From Chloroflexota bacterium (GTDB taxonomy: Bacteria; Chloroflexota; Anaerolineae; Anaerolineales; UBA4823): DNA of 44,185 nt. The notes beneath the pieces were generated by a model. That model was given only the letters and a program-made list of their open reading frames with translations, did not search any database and had not been told where the DNA came from. The translations under genes were made by a program, and so were the position numbers. Positions 15,441 through 25,177 of this stretch are shown here, one piece after another; positions within the stretch are counted from its first letter, which is position 1; each line of letters opens with the position of its first letter. Location: assembly GCA_012516075.1 (NCBI GenBank), contig JAAYXE010000021.1, forward strand, positions 1-44,185, given 5' to 3'.

Positions 15441-18140
15441 TTACTCGATCCAGCCCAGACGGCGCGCCGTCTGAACAGCCCGGGTGCGGTTGTTCGCGTT
15501 CAGCTTGCGGTAAATGCACTTGACATGAAAGCGCACGGTGTTGAGCGTAATGAAAAGTTGACCGGCGATTTCATTGTACTGATGGCCGGCGGCAATCAGG
15601 CGCAGCACTTCCAGCTCGCGATCCGACAGGCTCTCAACTGGCGCCAGATCGTCCGTCTCTTTGTCCGTCCTGAGGCCTTGTTGCTTATCCCCGGGAGCGC
15701 CCCAGGCTTTTAAAAGCCTGTGAATATAATCCGCATGTCTGCCGCCCGGGATGCGCTGCAGCAGGAGGCGGATGGCGGGGCCTTCGTCCAGAAACGTACG
15801 CAGGTATTCACCGGGATGGGCTAGTTCGACGGCTTGCTGCACGTCGTTTTGTGCGTCCTGCAGCTTCCCCGCAGACAGGTGCAGGCGGGCGCGCAGCAGC
15901 AGGGCAGGGAGCGTGATCCCTATCCTTCCACCGCCGGAGGAGGCTTCGACAAGGCTGTTCGCCAGCCTGAAAGAGCTTTGCCTGTTATCCACATCCTCGT
16001 GGTTCTCAACGCGATAGACCAGCAGCCGCAGGAGTGCCAGCGTCAGCAGCTCGCCGTGCTCGAGAGACGGGTTCTGCAGCGAGAGACCCTGCTTCTGGAG
16101 TACAGTTTCTGCGCTGTACGGCTGGTTTTGGGCCAGGGCTGTGCGCACCAGCTGGGCGGGAACCTCGGGCTGCAGCCAGGCTGGGAGGCCGCTCGATGCC
16201 AGTGCAGCGGCTTCGCCAGCGGCTTCTGCTGCCGCTTTCAGTTCACCCCGGGCCTGCAGCAGCCGGGACTGGAGCACCCGGGCGAAGACGATCCCGGCAT
16301 TGTGGCCGGCAAGCGTGCTCAGGCGCAGGCACTGCTCCAGGCGTTCGTGAGCAGTATCCAGCTGATTCCACTCCAGCGCAACCAGGCCGAGAACGCCTGC
16401 GACCGGTCCGGCTATCGGTGGCAGGGGCTGGCCCTGGCGCTGCAGCCGGTCGATGCTTTCCGCTGCGGTATCCCATGCCAGACGCAGCTGACCACGGCGG
16501 ACAGCGGAGAGGGTGAGCGCAGAAACCGCCATCATTTCGGCCAGAGGGATGCCGGCCGCGCGACTGGCAGAGATTGCCTGACGGTATGCTTCCACCAGCC
16601 GGGGATAATCGTCCAGCAAGCGGTAAGCGCCGCCCAGTGCGAGGCTGGAGATGCTGTCGACATAAGGGCTGCGCCCTGCATTGAGCTCCTGCGCCTGCCG
16701 GGCAGCGCTGATGCTCGCGGTGGGATCGCCGAGGACATTGTGCAAATTGGCCCGGATGGCGCACAGTTCGGCCTGTAAGATGGGGGATTCCGGCTGGCCG
16801 GGTCGGGTAAGCGCGGCTTCCGCCTGAATTAAATAGGGGGTAATCTGGCGGTAGCCCCCGCGCAGCAGGTGCATGGAGGCCAGCGCCAGGCTGGCGCGCG
16901 GGCTGTGCGCATGCCATTCGGGCGGGATCACCTGCATCCAGCTTTCAACGGTGCGGGCAAATCCGGCGGTGATGAACGGCATGGCGTGCGCTTCGACCAG
17001 CTGCACGGCGTGCGCATAGTCGTGGGATTCCAGGGCATGCCCGATGGCCTCGGCGGGCTGACCGGCCTGCTCGAACCAGGCGCTGGCGCGCCGGTGCAGC
17101 TGGGCCAGCACAGCGGCATCGCCGCGGCTCAGCTGGCTGCGCAGCAGGTCGGCGAAAAGTTGGTGGTAGCGGTACCAGCTGCCTTCATTGTCCAGCGGTA
17201 GCAGAAACAGGTTGGCCGCGTAGAGATACTCAAGTAATTCCCGGCTGTCGGTGCGGCCGGTCACAGCATCGCACAGAGCAGCGTTCAGCTTACTCAAAAT
17301 GGAGGTCTGCAGCAGGAAGGAGCGCACCTCTTCGGGCTGTCTGTTGATCACTTCTTCGGTGAGATAGCTGAGGATGAAACGGTGGCTGCCGGTTAACGCC
17401 GCGATGAACGGCCCGGGATCGCCCCGGCCGCGCATCGACAGCCCGGCGAGCTGCAGCCCGGCGACCCAGCCCTCTGTGCGTTCTTCCAGGGCGGCGGCAT
17501 TCGCTTTACCGAGGTCCATTTTCAGCGTGTGTGAGAAGAATTGGGCGGTCTCGGCAGTCGAGAAGCGCAGATCTGCGAGGCGGATTTCGGTCAGGCGTCC
17601 GCCGGCCCGCAAGCGTGCCAGCGGCAGCAGGGGATCTTCACGCGAGACGATCACCAGGTGCAGGGCAGGGGGCTGGTTGGCGATCAGTTTTTCCAGCAGT
17701 TTGAGGATGAATGGCTCCTGGATGATTTGAAAGTCATCCAGCACCAGTAATAATTTTTTGTTAACAGACAGCAGGTCGTTGACCAGTTCCGCAGCGGTGA
17801 TTTCCAGGGGAGGGGCCTGCCCGGTCTGCAGAACCGCCTGGATCTCACGACCGATATTCCCGTCCACCTTCTGCAGCGCAGCGAGAAAGTAGATGAGAAA
17901 CCGTGCAGAGTCGTTGTCTGCGGCGTCCAGAGAGAGCCAGGTAGAAGGGAGTTCTACGCTTTGCAGCCATTCACAGGCACAGGTAGTCTTGCCATAACCG
18001 GCCGGGGCTGTAATCAGGCTGACCTGGCACCCATCCTGCAGGCCCTCGTTTAACCTGCGGACAAGGTGCGGGCGCGGCACAAGCCTGGGAGGCAGCGCCG
18101 GCCGGTGGAGTTTCGTTGTCAGGATCTGCGGCTTGTGCAT
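15441..18140 (-). CDS. LuxR-family transcriptional regulator, MalT/LAL type
   Basis: 899-residue regulator. The N-terminus has the STAND ATPase signature: 'KLHRPALPPRLVPRPHLVRRL' spread before the Walker A loop 'APAGYGKTT' (about 45-53) and the Walker B region 'KLLLVLDDFQII'. The middle (about 350-800) is made of TPR-like helical repeats, as in MalT. The last 62 residues are a LuxR/GerE helix-turn-helix ('LSDRELEVLRLIAAGHQYNEI', then 'TLNTVRFHVKCIYRKL'). Members are ATP-dependent activators that respond to a small inducer. It stands directly upstream of a small protein gene and a membrane protein gene on the same strand, its likely local targets. Start ATG at 18140. Confidence 0.95.
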   Translation of the reverse strand: MHKPQILTTKLHRPALPPRLVPRPHLVRRLNEGLQDGCQVSLITAPAGYGKTTCACEWLQSVELPSTWLSLDAADNDSARFLIYFLAALQKVDGNIGREIQAVLQTGQAPPLEITAAELVNDLLSVNKKLLLVLDDFQIIQEPFILKLLEKLIANQPPALHLVIVSREDPLLPLARLRAGGRLTEIRLADLRFSTAETAQFFSHTLKMDLGKANAAALEERTEGWVAGLQLAGLSMRGRGDPGPFIAALTGSHRFILSYLTEEVINRQPEEVRSFLLQTSILSKLNAALCDAVTGRTDSRELLEYLYAANLFLLPLDNEGSWYRYHQLFADLLRSQLSRGDAAVLAQLHRRASAWFEQAGQPAEAIGHALESHDYAHAVQLVEAHAMPFITAGFARTVESWMQVIPPEWHAHSPRASLALASMHLLRGGYRQITPYLIQAEAALTRPGQPESPILQAELCAIRANLHNVLGDPTASISAARQAQELNAGRSPYVDSISSLALGGAYRLLDDYPRLVEAYRQAISASRAAGIPLAEMMAVSALTLSAVRRGQLRLAWDTAAESIDRLQRQGQPLPPIAGPVAGVLGLVALEWNQLDTAHERLEQCLRLSTLAGHNAGIVFARVLQSRLLQARGELKAAAEAAGEAAALASSGLPAWLQPEVPAQLVRTALAQNQPYSAETVLQKQGLSLQNPSLEHGELLTLALLRLLVYRVENHEDVDNRQSSFRLANSLVEASSGGGRIGITLPALLLRARLHLSAGKLQDAQNDVQQAVELAHPGEYLRTFLDEGPAIRLLLQRIPGGRHADYIHRLLKAWGAPGDKQQGLRTDKETDDLAPVESLSDRELEVLRLIAAGHQYNEIAGQLFITLNTVRFHVKCIYRKLNANNRTRAVQTARRLGWIE

Positions 18141-18438
18141 GGGGTTAGGGCTATTTTAAACGATTATCCAGCTCCTTGATCACCATTTCTATGGCTCCAG
18201 CAGTCTATTGATGATTTCTGGAGGGAGGATGCAGGCTTCACACCCGCTGCGTTCAGGAGGGCACATGCTGGTCACCTGTTGTTGATGCAGAGTAGGAAAT
18301 TCAAGCCCGCTTTACATTATCTTCATTAATTTTTTACTCGATTCTTACCAGGAAATCACCCCATTTCAGTTATATATCTCCAGTAAATTGCTGCCTGGTG
18401 ATCAGCATCTCAGCGGTTCACTAAGATGTGGAGGAAGT

Positions 18439-21222
18439 ATGTCGAATTTTCAACAAAGGGCTGGTGGTGTGGGTAAGTGGCTGTCATCCACGGGTAACAA
18501 AATCAAAGCCTTCTGGCAGCGCGGCCGGAAAGCCCTCGGAGAGCGCCTCCCGAACGGCTCTGCGCGCATCGCCAGTCCAGGCTGGTGGAAGGCTGCCAGT
18601 TTGCAGGTGAAGATCGCCGTAATGGGTGTGTTTTTAATTTCGACTGCCGTCCTGATTACCACAGCAGTGGGTTACTGGCAGACCGAGGTGCTGAATGAGG
18701 CCGCCCGGCAGGAGGCCGATCAACTGCTTTCCCAGGACCTGAAGCACACTGCCGAAGGCGTTTATAACCTGATCCGGACGCAGGACGAAACCATCCGGCA
18801 GGTAGTGAGTAATAATCTTACCGTTGCCCTGCATCTGATCGAGCAGAAAGGGGGCCTTTACCTTTCAACAAAAACGGTCGACTGGGAGGCGGTACATTAT
18901 CAGAACGGGGAGGTTCAGAAATTATCCCTGCCCCGAATGATGGTGGGAACCGCATGGCTGGGACAGAATTCCGATCCACAGGTAGAAACCCCGCTTGTGG
19001 ACGACGTTGTGCGCATGGGTGCGGGGCTGGTGACCATTTATCAGCGTGTGAACGAAGCGGGTGATATGCTGGCGGTGGCCAGCGGTGCAACAAAGGCAGG
19101 CGGAGAGCGTGAGATCGGGGTTTTGATTCCTGCTGTGGATGATTCCGGGCGGTCTCATCCGGCGATCGCCACCGTGCTAACGGGATACAGCTACCGTTCG
19201 TTAATCGAATTCAGGGGAAAGAAGTACGTCAGCTTATATCACCCCCTGACCGACAGCAAGGACCAAATTATTGGAATGATCCTGATCGGGATCGAGCAGG
19301 AGCGGTTCGACAGCCTGTCATACACCATCCAGAATATCGTTGTCGGTAAAACCGGTTATGTGTTTGTCCTGGGTGGAAATGGTGAGCAGCGAGGTAGATA
19401 TATCATCTCGCAGAAAGGACAGCGCAACGGCGAGAGCCTGTGGGATGCTCAAGATGCGGAAGGCAATTACTTTATCCGCGATATGGTGAAGGCAGCCCTG
19501 GATCTGGAGAGTGGGAGGTCGACCACTTTCCGTTATTACTGGCAGAACAAGGGCGAAGCTGAACCTCGTGAAAAGGTCGCACAGCTCATGTATTACGAGC
19601 CCTGGGACTGGGTGATCGGCGTTGGGGCATATGTGGAAGAGGTCAACGACCACATCGAGCGAATGGAAGCCATCCGCACGCGGATGATCCTCATCCTGAT
19701 CGGGTCCGGGGTGGTAACTGCGCTGGTGGGCGCACTGCTGCTGGCACGGTTCGGCCGCAATCTGGTCCGCCCGGTGTTTTCGATGCGCGACAGCGCCCTG
19801 CAAATTGCCGAAGAGGACCTGCCGGCGCTGGCGAGAGAGATGGATCTGCTGGCCAAAGGCAACCTGACGGGCAGTGTTTCCTTCCCGAAGCGCATCATCG
19901 AAATCACGACTGAGGATGAACTGGGCCAGATGGGGCAGGCTTTCAACGCCATGAGCTCACGGCTGGCGGAAATTGGCGACGACTTCAATAAGACCGTCGT
20001 CAGGCTGCGGGAAATGGTTTCTGAGGTGGCCGAGCGCGCCTCCGGCCTGGATGAAGCCTCGGCACAGCTGCTGGAAACCGCACGCCAGGCTGAAAACGCC
20101 ACCAGTCAAATCGTGCTGGCGGTGCAGCAGGTGGCCGTTGGTGCAGCCCAGCAGTCTGAATCGGCCACGAACACAGCCTCCGCAGTGGAGCAGATGTCGC
20201 GTGCCATCCAGGGTGTGGCGAACGGCGCCCAGGAGCAGGCGATCTCAGTTGCCAAAGCTGCAGAAGTCACCACGCAGATTACGGCGATCATCCAGCAGGT
20301 TGCGGAAAAGGCTCGTGCAGCAGCCCAGATGGCCAGGGATGCCGCTGAGACAGCCTCCAGCAGCGGCAGGACTGTGGATGAGACCATCCGCGGAATGCAC
20401 AGCATCCAGACGAAGGTCTCTCTCTCGGCAGAAAAAGTCCAGGAGATGGGCCGGCGCTCGGATGAGATCGGCCAGATCATCGAGACGATTGATGAGATTG
20501 CCTCGCAGACGAATTTGCTCGCCCTGAATGCTGCCATCGAGGCCGCCAGGGCCGGCGAACACGGAAGGGGATTCGCGGTCGTGGCAGACGAAGTGCGTAA
20601 GCTGGCTGAGAAATCATCTCAGGCAACAAAAGAAATCAGTCACCTGATCACCGGGATTCAGAAAGCCGCGGCTGAAGCCGTGAAGGCGATGAACGACGGC
20701 GCTCAGGAAGTGCAGCTCGGTGTTGAGCGTTCGAACCAGTCGAGCCAGGCGCTGCTGCAAATTTTGGAAGCGGCCGAAAAAGTCCAGCAGGAAGTGGACG
20801 CCATTGCCGCCGCGGCTCAGGAGATGAACGTCCAGTCCAATGAGCTGGTGAGCGCCATGGACAATGTCTCGGCGGTTGTGGAGGAAAACACGGCCGCCAC
20901 TGAAGAAATGTCCGCCGGTTCGGGCGAGGTCAGCCTGTCGATCGAACACATCGCCAGCGTGAGCGAAGAAAACAGCGCCGCGATCGAAGAGGTCAGCGCC
21001 AGCACTGAAGAGATGAGCGCTCAGGTGGAAGAGGTCAGCGCTTCAGCCCAGGAACTGGCAGAAACCGCTCGCGCACTGCAGAGACTGGTGGCGAACTTCG
21101 AACTGGGTGACGTGAAAATCCAGGTGAAGGACCCGGAAAGTGTGAAGCCGGCGCCTTATATTGGCCCGGACCGTCGGAAATCCATCGTCGAACGCGCCAG
21201 ACAGGGAGAGCTGCTGAACTGA
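18439..21222 (+). CDS. Methyl-accepting chemotaxis protein (Cache sensor, HAMP)
   Basis: 927-residue chemoreceptor. Start ATG at 18439 behind GGAGGAAGT. About 55 basic residues precede TM1 (about 57-80, '[19 protein letters not shown]'). A large extracytoplasmic part (about 80-410) has double-Cache features ('[13 protein letters not shown]', '[21 protein letters not shown]', '[20 protein letters not shown]'). TM2 is at about 415-437, then an extended HAMP, and a long helical signalling domain whose tip is at about 688-728 ('[20 protein letters not shown]', then '[18 protein letters not shown]'). It senses a small ligand and controls CheA. No other che genes are in the window, so it is an orphan receptor. 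A long terminator follows. Confidence 0.96.
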   Translation: MSNFQQRAGGVGKWLSSTGNKIKAFWQRGRKALGERLPNGSARIASPGWWKAASLQVKIAVMGVFLISTAVLITTAVGYWQTEVLNEAARQEADQLLSQDLKHTAEGVYNLIRTQDETIRQVVSNNLTVALHLIEQKGGLYLSTKTVDWEAVHYQNGEVQKLSLPRMMVGTAWLGQNSDPQVETPLVDDVVRMGAGLVTIYQRVNEAGDMLAVASGATKAGGEREIGVLIPAVDDSGRSHPAIATVLTGYSYRSLIEFRGKKYVSLYHPLTDSKDQIIGMILIGIEQERFDSLSYTIQNIVVGKTGYVFVLGGNGEQRGRYIISQKGQRNGESLWDAQDAEGNYFIRDMVKAALDLESGRSTTFRYYWQNKGEAEPREKVAQLMYYEPWDWVIGVGAYVEEVNDHIERMEAIRTRMILILIGSGVVTALVGALLLARFGRNLVRPVFSMRDSALQIAEEDLPALAREMDLLAKGNLTGSVSFPKRIIEITTEDELGQMGQAFNAMSSRLAEIGDDFNKTVVRLREMVSEVAERASGLDEASAQLLETARQAENATSQIVLAVQQVAVGAAQQSESATNTASAVEQMSRAIQGVANGAQEQAISVAKAAEVTTQITAIIQQVAEKARAAAQMARDAAETASSSGRTVDETIRGMHSIQTKVSLSAEKVQEMGRRSDEIGQIIETIDEIASQTNLLALNAAIEAARAGEHGRGFAVVADEVRKLAEKSSQATKEISHLITGIQKAAAEAVKAMNDGAQEVQLGVERSNQSSQALLQILEAAEKVQQEVDAIAAAAQEMNVQSNELVSAMDNVSAVVEENTAATEEMSAGSGEVSLSIEHIASVSEENSAAIEEVSASTEEMSAQVEEVSASAQELAETARALQRLVANFELGDVKIQVKDPESVKPAPYIGPDRRKSIVERARQGELLN

Positions 21223-21275
21223 CAATTACCACCGGTCAGGCAGCGAACAGCCACTGCCCTGAACAGGCACCGCAG

Positions 21276-21321
21276 GTGGGGAACAGCGGTTGGATTTTTC
21301 AGCCACTGTTCCCCACTTTTT
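21276..21321 (+). terminator. Rho-independent terminator after the chemoreceptor gene
   Basis: An 11-bp perfect stem (GTGGGGAACAG / CTGTTCCCCAC) encloses a 19-nt loop and is followed by TTTTT. It separates the chemoreceptor gene from the zinc-ribbon gene. Confidence 0.85.
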
Positions 21322-21360
21322 GCTGCCCCCGGGTTCGAACGGTATTTTGAAGGAAGTTGA

Positions 21361-21822
21361 ATGATTACATCCAGCGGTATGTTTGAGACAGGTAAGAATC
21401 GATCTAACTGGAATAAAAAGCGGGAGGGTGCCGCCGGCAGCAGTACGATCCGGCACTGCCCAAACCCGCAGTGCGGCAAGCCCATTGACATCCACTATGT
21501 AACCTGTTCTTACTGTGGTACCGAGCTCGGTGCTTATGACGATCTCATTCTCATGGAAAGCCTGTCGATAACGGCAGCACTGCTGGTTGAGAAGAACCTG
21601 TTCAGCCGTGCACTGGCCAGCGGTGGTAATACGCCTAACCAGAATTTCGCTTTATACCTGCGCTGTCTGATGCAGGAGCTGGAGTCGGCTGACCTGCCGC
21701 GCAGTGGATCCCCCTCCTATATCGCCGGCATCCTTGTGGCGCGGGCCAGCTCGCATCTGCTGCAGAGTGTTCGCTACCTTGAACCGGGCGAAAAGGGTCC
21801 CGGAAGCGGCATGGTGCGCTGA
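21361..21822 (+). CDS. Zinc-ribbon protein of unknown function
   Basis: 153 residues that I do not recognise. After a basic N-terminus comes a Cys4 site, 'HCPNPQCGKPIDIHYVTC' followed by SYCG (C-x4-C-x12-C-x2-C), typical of a small treble-clef or zinc ribbon. The remaining about 90 residues are helical ('DDLILMESLSITAALLVEKN', 'NFALYLRCLMQELESAD', 'LVARASSHLLQSVRYL') with no membrane segments. AAGGAAG precedes the ATG. It follows the chemoreceptor gene on the same strand but beyond a terminator. It may be an adaptor or regulator; the link to the receptor is only positional. Confidence 0.65.
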   Translation: MITSSGMFETGKNRSNWNKKREGAAGSSTIRHCPNPQCGKPIDIHYVTCSYCGTELGAYDDLILMESLSITAALLVEKNLFSRALASGGNTPNQNFALYLRCLMQELESADLPRSGSPSYIAGILVARASSHLLQSVRYLEPGEKGPGSGMVR

Positions 21823-21866
21823 TCTGCTGCAGGCCTTCATTTCATTTTTCAGCATGCAATCCCTTC

Positions 21867-21903
21867 ACACTGGCATCCTCGCAAGGATGCCAGTGTTCTG
21901 TAT
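21867..21903 (+). terminator. Probable terminator after the zinc-ribbon gene
   Basis: A 12-bp perfect stem (ACACTGGCATCC / GGATGCCAGTGT) with a six-base loop TCGCAA is followed by TCTGTATT. The U-run is interrupted but the stem is strong. Confidence 0.65.
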
Positions 21904-22023
21904 TGCCCAGCCAATCCTCTTTCCCTCACGTCACAGCAGAGGTATGATCAGGCTGTTTGGAACCAGCATCCGGTGAACGGGAGGTCTGGATCAACTTCAG
22001 CCCGGGTACGATGTGAGAATCCT

Positions 22024-22830
22024 GTGAAAACTCGAGAAAAAATTACCCTGACTCGCGAAGAAGAGACGCTGCTTATCCCGCTGTATGCGAAGGCGCAGGA
22101 TAACCCTATTTTTATCGACACCAGAGCGCGGGAAATCCTGGACAGCGTTGATTATGATTTCCAGCGTTTGAGAGTGCCCCAGAAAACCGCGGTTACGCTG
22201 CGCCTGCGCGCCCGGCAGCTGGACGTCTATGCGGAAGCCTTTATCCGCGCGCACCCGCAGGCGCTCGTCCTGCATCTGGGCTGCGGGCTGGACAGCCGCT
22301 GCGTACGTGTCCCTCACCCGGAAGCACAGTGGTTTGACCTGGATATGCCGGAGGTCATCGAACTGCGGCGTAAGTTCTATCCTGAGACAGATAACTACCG
22401 GATGATCCCCTCGGTGGTGACCGACCTGAGCTGGATGGATCAGGTCCCGCGGGAAGGGCGCCCCACCTTTATCGTCGCAGAAGGGCTGCTCATGTACCTG
22501 CAGGAACACCAGGTGAAGACCCTGATTTTAGAACTGCGGGAGCGCTTCCTGGACAGCGAGCTCGTTTTTGATGCTTTCAGTAAACAGACCGTGGACCGAA
22601 TCCGGGCGCACCCCTCCCTGCAGAAGACCGGGGCGACCATCCACTGGGGGATCGATGACCCGCACGAAATCGAGCACTGGGCGGATGGCATCCGCCTGAA
22701 GGAAGAATGGTTTTTCAGCCAGTCGCCAGACCTTTCACGGTTAAACTGGTTTTACCGGGCGATGTTTCGTCTCACCGCTTCGATCAAGGCAGCTCAGCGG
22801 GCACACCGTCTGCTGTACTATTCTCTCTAG
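22024..22830 (+). CDS. Class I SAM-dependent methyltransferase, LCM/polyketide O-methyltransferase type
   Basis: 268 residues from GTG at 22024. The N-terminal 'LTREEETLLIPLYAKAQDNP', motif I 'VLHLGCGLDSRCVRV', 'WFDLDMPEVIELRRKFYPE' and 'FIVAEGLLMYLQEHQV' are typical of the LCM/Ppm-Tcmp methyltransferase family, related to leucine carboxyl methyltransferases and polyketide O-methyltransferases. The frame is open back to a GTG at 21973, but the family N-terminus usually begins just before the TREEETLL element, so I prefer the internal GTG; ribosome sites are weak for both. Substrate unknown. Confidence 0.88.
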   Translation: MKTREKITLTREEETLLIPLYAKAQDNPIFIDTRAREILDSVDYDFQRLRVPQKTAVTLRLRARQLDVYAEAFIRAHPQALVLHLGCGLDSRCVRVPHPEAQWFDLDMPEVIELRRKFYPETDNYRMIPSVVTDLSWMDQVPREGRPTFIVAEGLLMYLQEHQVKTLILELRERFLDSELVFDAFSKQTVDRIRAHPSLQKTGATIHWGIDDPHEIEHWADGIRLKEEWFFSQSPDLSRLNWFYRAMFRLTASIKAAQRAHRLLYYSL

Positions 22831-22859
22831 CCCAGCGGGGGAGTTGATTCGCGCGGCAA

Positions 22860-22880
22860 TTCCCTGTATGATACAGGGAA
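22860..22880. promoter_or_regulatory. Perfect 10-bp inverted repeat with a single-base centre
   Basis: TTCCCTGTAT and ATACAGGGAA flank one G. It lies 30 bp after the methyltransferase stop and 65 bp before the lipoprotein start. The one-base centre argues against a hairpin terminator and for a dimeric protein-binding site controlling the lipoprotein gene. Confidence 0.5.
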
Positions 22881-22944
22881 GGCATTTGGTTCAATTTGCT
22901 TTTATTTCAGCGGTTTATTAAACAGGTTGAAGACAGGGGCGGCG

Positions 22945-23589
22945 ATGAACAACCCAAAACAACCCATTCCGGCCGCCAGACGAATTCCAGTGGTGCTGCT
23001 GGCAGCGATTTCGATCCTGGCTGCCTGTGTGCTGCCGGCGCCTACAGCCGCACCCCCCACTGTCACGCCGACGGCTGCAGTGGGGGCCTGTACGTTCACG
23101 GCTCTGGAAGAAACGGCGCTGTACCTGCGGCCGGACCCGGCTTCTGAGGTATTTCTGACCGAAGAGGCTGGTTTCGCCGCCAGCATCCAGGCGAAAACCA
23201 GCGGCGGCTGGTTGGGATTTGACCCGGGAATTCCGCAGGCGGACAACGTGGGGCCTTTTCGTCTGCGGTGGATCGCACCCGGTGCGCGCGGCGAACTCTC
23301 GGGTGACTGCAGTGCGGTGGATGCGATCTGGGGCCCACCGGCGGGCATCTGCTTTCAAATGCCGCTGCAGGACACCAGTGTCTATGCCGGGCCGGATGAA
23401 AACTCGGCTGTGGTGACGGTGCTGAATGAGGGGGAATTTCCGGCCGTGACCGGATTGAGCACCGACGGAAACTGGGCGCGGGTGGATTTCACCCCTGGCA
23501 ACACGGGCACAACGGAGACCGGCTGGATCGCTGCCGCAGCCCTGAACCTGAACGGACCCTGCAGCTTCCTTTCCGCAGCGTATCCCTGA
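22945..23589 (+). CDS. Lipoprotein with two SH3-like repeats
   Basis: 214 residues. A basic N-terminus and hydrophobic stretch end in the lipobox 'ISILAAC', followed by a Pro/Thr/Ala linker. Two similar halves then begin with Cys ('GACTFTALEETALYLRPDP' and 'GICFQMPLQDTSVYAGPDE') and each contains the SH3-type glycine and 'GW' features ('GGWLGFDPGI', 'GNWARVDFTP', 'GWIAAAAL'), consistent with duplicated SH3b-like domains. ATG at 22945 is preceded by AGGGG; an in-frame TTG lies six codons earlier. Probably surface-exposed; binding partner unknown. Confidence 0.75.
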   Translation: MNNPKQPIPAARRIPVVLLAAISILAACVLPAPTAAPPTVTPTAAVGACTFTALEETALYLRPDPASEVFLTEEAGFAASIQAKTSGGWLGFDPGIPQADNVGPFRLRWIAPGARGELSGDCSAVDAIWGPPAGICFQMPLQDTSVYAGPDENSAVVTVLNEGEFPAVTGLSTDGNWARVDFTPGNTGTTETGWIAAAALNLNGPCSFLSAAYP

Positions 23590-23619
23590 TCAAAGGCTCA
23601 CTGCATCTACCGGCAGCAG

Positions 23620-24198
23620 CTATGCCTGCGGTTCGAGGGAAGCCTGTTCGCGCACGATCTGAGATGCGTGCCGGACGAGCAGGGGAGCGAAAATCCAGTA
23701 AACGATTCCCACGTAGAAAAGAATAACCGAAAAAGCCTGTGCGCCCAGCATAATCTGGATGACAAATGCGCCAATGGCAGCGGCCGCGCCCAGGAAAATA
23801 TACAGGCGGGTGCGGTGCAGCCAGGCATAGGGTAAGAAATGTACGCCGCCCAGACCGGCCAGCACCACCGGGACAGCAGCAGGGTTGAGGCTGAAAACGA
23901 CAATTAATGCCGGGATCCCCAGTGCCTGGGATACTGCCATCAGGGCGGAGAGATCCCGCAGCGGGTTGCCGGTGCTCATGCGCTGCGACCCCATCCGGCG
24001 TTCGAGCCAGAAAGCCAGGGGCAGTGCGACCGTGCCCTGAAACATGGCGATAAGCGCTGCAGTTGTACGCGGCAGAACCAGGGAGAGGATGGCGGTGATG
24101 ATGAACGTTGCCCCGTAAGCAATCAGAAAGGGCGAGCCGCCTGCTGAACTGGCGCTGACCTCATCCAGAGCGGTTTTCAGGTCGCTGTGGGGGTTCAT
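23620..24198 (-). CDS. Polytopic membrane protein (possibly DUF7010-like)
   Basis: 192 residues with about six hydrophobic segments. 'FLIAYGATFIITAILSLVLP', 'ALPLAFWLERRMG', 'NPLRDLSALMAVSQALGIP' and 'HFLPYAWLHRTRLYIFLG' give the pattern of small sensor-like or unknown membrane proteins I associate with DUF7010; this naming is tentative. A GGAGGAAAAACT ribosome site precedes the ATG. It lies 15 bp after the DUF1801 gene on the same strand, so the two form a likely operon. Confidence 0.65.
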   Translation of the reverse strand: MNPHSDLKTALDEVSASSAGGSPFLIAYGATFIITAILSLVLPRTTAALIAMFQGTVALPLAFWLERRMGSQRMSTGNPLRDLSALMAVSQALGIPALIVVFSLNPAAVPVVLAGLGGVHFLPYAWLHRTRLYIFLGAAAAIGAFVIQIMLGAQAFSVILFYVGIVYWIFAPLLVRHASQIVREQASLEPQA

Positions 24199-24213
24199 AG
24201 TTTTTCCTCCGGT

Positions 24214-24642
24214 TTACGTCTCGACAGATGGGTTGGTGCGCTTCATATGGTCAACGGATTCACGCACCAGTTCTTTTAATACATTCAGATCGATATCTTC
24301 CAGTTTCTTGATATACAGGCAGGATTTTCCGGTTTTGTACTTCCCCAGCCTGCTCATCAGGTCCTGGTAACGGTCAAATCCGGAGTTGATGTACAGAGTC
24401 AGGTTCTGCTTGCGGGGCGAAAAACCAACGAGCATCCAATCGCCCTCACGTCCGCTGGCATACCTGTAGCGGTAGCTCCCCAGCCCGACGATGCTTTCAC
24501 CCCACATCCTCGGTTCTTCTCCGGTCACCTCTTTCATCAATTCGAGAACACGAAAGGTGTCCTGCCGCTTTTTCTCGTCGGGGATGCCGTTGATGAACGC
24601 CTCAACACTGGCTTCTGTCATTTTCGTCTTTGGTTCGGCCAT
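24214..24642 (-). CDS. DUF1801 domain-containing protein
   Basis: 142 residues. 'AFINGIPDEKKRQDTFRVLELMKEVTG', broken here for length, is followed by 'PRMWGESIVGLGSYRYRYASG', 'WMLVGFSPRKQNLTLYI' and 'GKYKTGKSCLYIKKLEDID', which are diagnostic of DUF1801 (YdhG/YjhG-like) proteins. These are small cytoplasmic proteins with an unknown molecular role, sometimes near iron or frataxin-like functions. The frame is open to 24708, but Met at 24642 begins the recognisable domain and has AAAGGATTGGT upstream. Confidence 0.85.
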   Translation of the reverse strand: MAEPKTKMTEASVEAFINGIPDEKKRQDTFRVLELMKEVTGEEPRMWGESIVGLGSYRYRYASGREGDWMLVGFSPRKQNLTLYINSGFDRYQDLMSRLGKYKTGKSCLYIKKLEDIDLNVLKELVRESVDHMKRTNPSVET

Positions 24643-24905
24643 ATTTACCAATCCTTTCCTGCTGTTGAAATTCAGTTTGCAGATCAGACGGTCCTGCATT
24701 CTCTGCAAAAGACCGGATAGCTCCTGCCTGTTCAGCTCTTTGTAAAGCCTTCTCGAATATTTTCGTGCCGTTTCTGCTGCCGTACCCTGGTTGTTTACAG
24801 TGTGTGAATGCTGATCGCTGTTTTATCTGCAACCATTGCGGCTCTCATGCATCAAAGAGTAATGAGAACCACTGCAGGATCACCATTCTAACGAGGAGTG
24901 CATGT

Positions 24906-25160
24906 ATGACCGATCGGAAACAGCCGCGCGTAATCCTGTTCTCTACACCCACGTGCGCATTTTGCTATCAGGCCAAACAGGATTTTCGCCAGAAGGGCAT
25001 CCGCTTTACAGATGTGGACGTCAGCCGTGACCCTGCTGCCGCACGTGACATGGTGCGCCGGTCCGGGCAGCAGGGGGTTCCGGTGATCGATATTGGCGGG
25101 AAAATTGTGGTCGGGTTTAACCGGCCGAAAATCAACCATCTGCTGGGAATCAAGTCGTGA
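24906..25160 (+). CDS. Glutaredoxin-like protein
   Basis: 84-residue thioredoxin-fold protein: strand 'RVILFSTPTCAFCYQAKQDF' with the CxxC redox pair C-A-F-C, 'GIRFTDVDVSRDPAAARDMV', the cis-Pro loop 'GQQGVPVIDIGGKIVVGF' and the C-terminal helix 'RPKINHLLG'. It resembles NrdH/glutaredoxin-family disulfide reductases that use thioredoxin reductase or a low-molecular thiol. GAGGAG precedes the ATG at 24906. The GroES gene starts 17 bp after its stop, so the two are almost certainly co-transcribed. Confidence 0.92.
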   Translation: MTDRKQPRVILFSTPTCAFCYQAKQDFRQKGIRFTDVDVSRDPAAARDMVRRSGQQGVPVIDIGGKIVVGFNRPKINHLLGIKS

Positions 25161-25177
25161 CACAGGAGGTTCGGAAC

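Noticed and set aside
15834..16778. 314-codon plus-strand open frame
   Set aside because: Antisense shadow within the MalT-like regulator gene.
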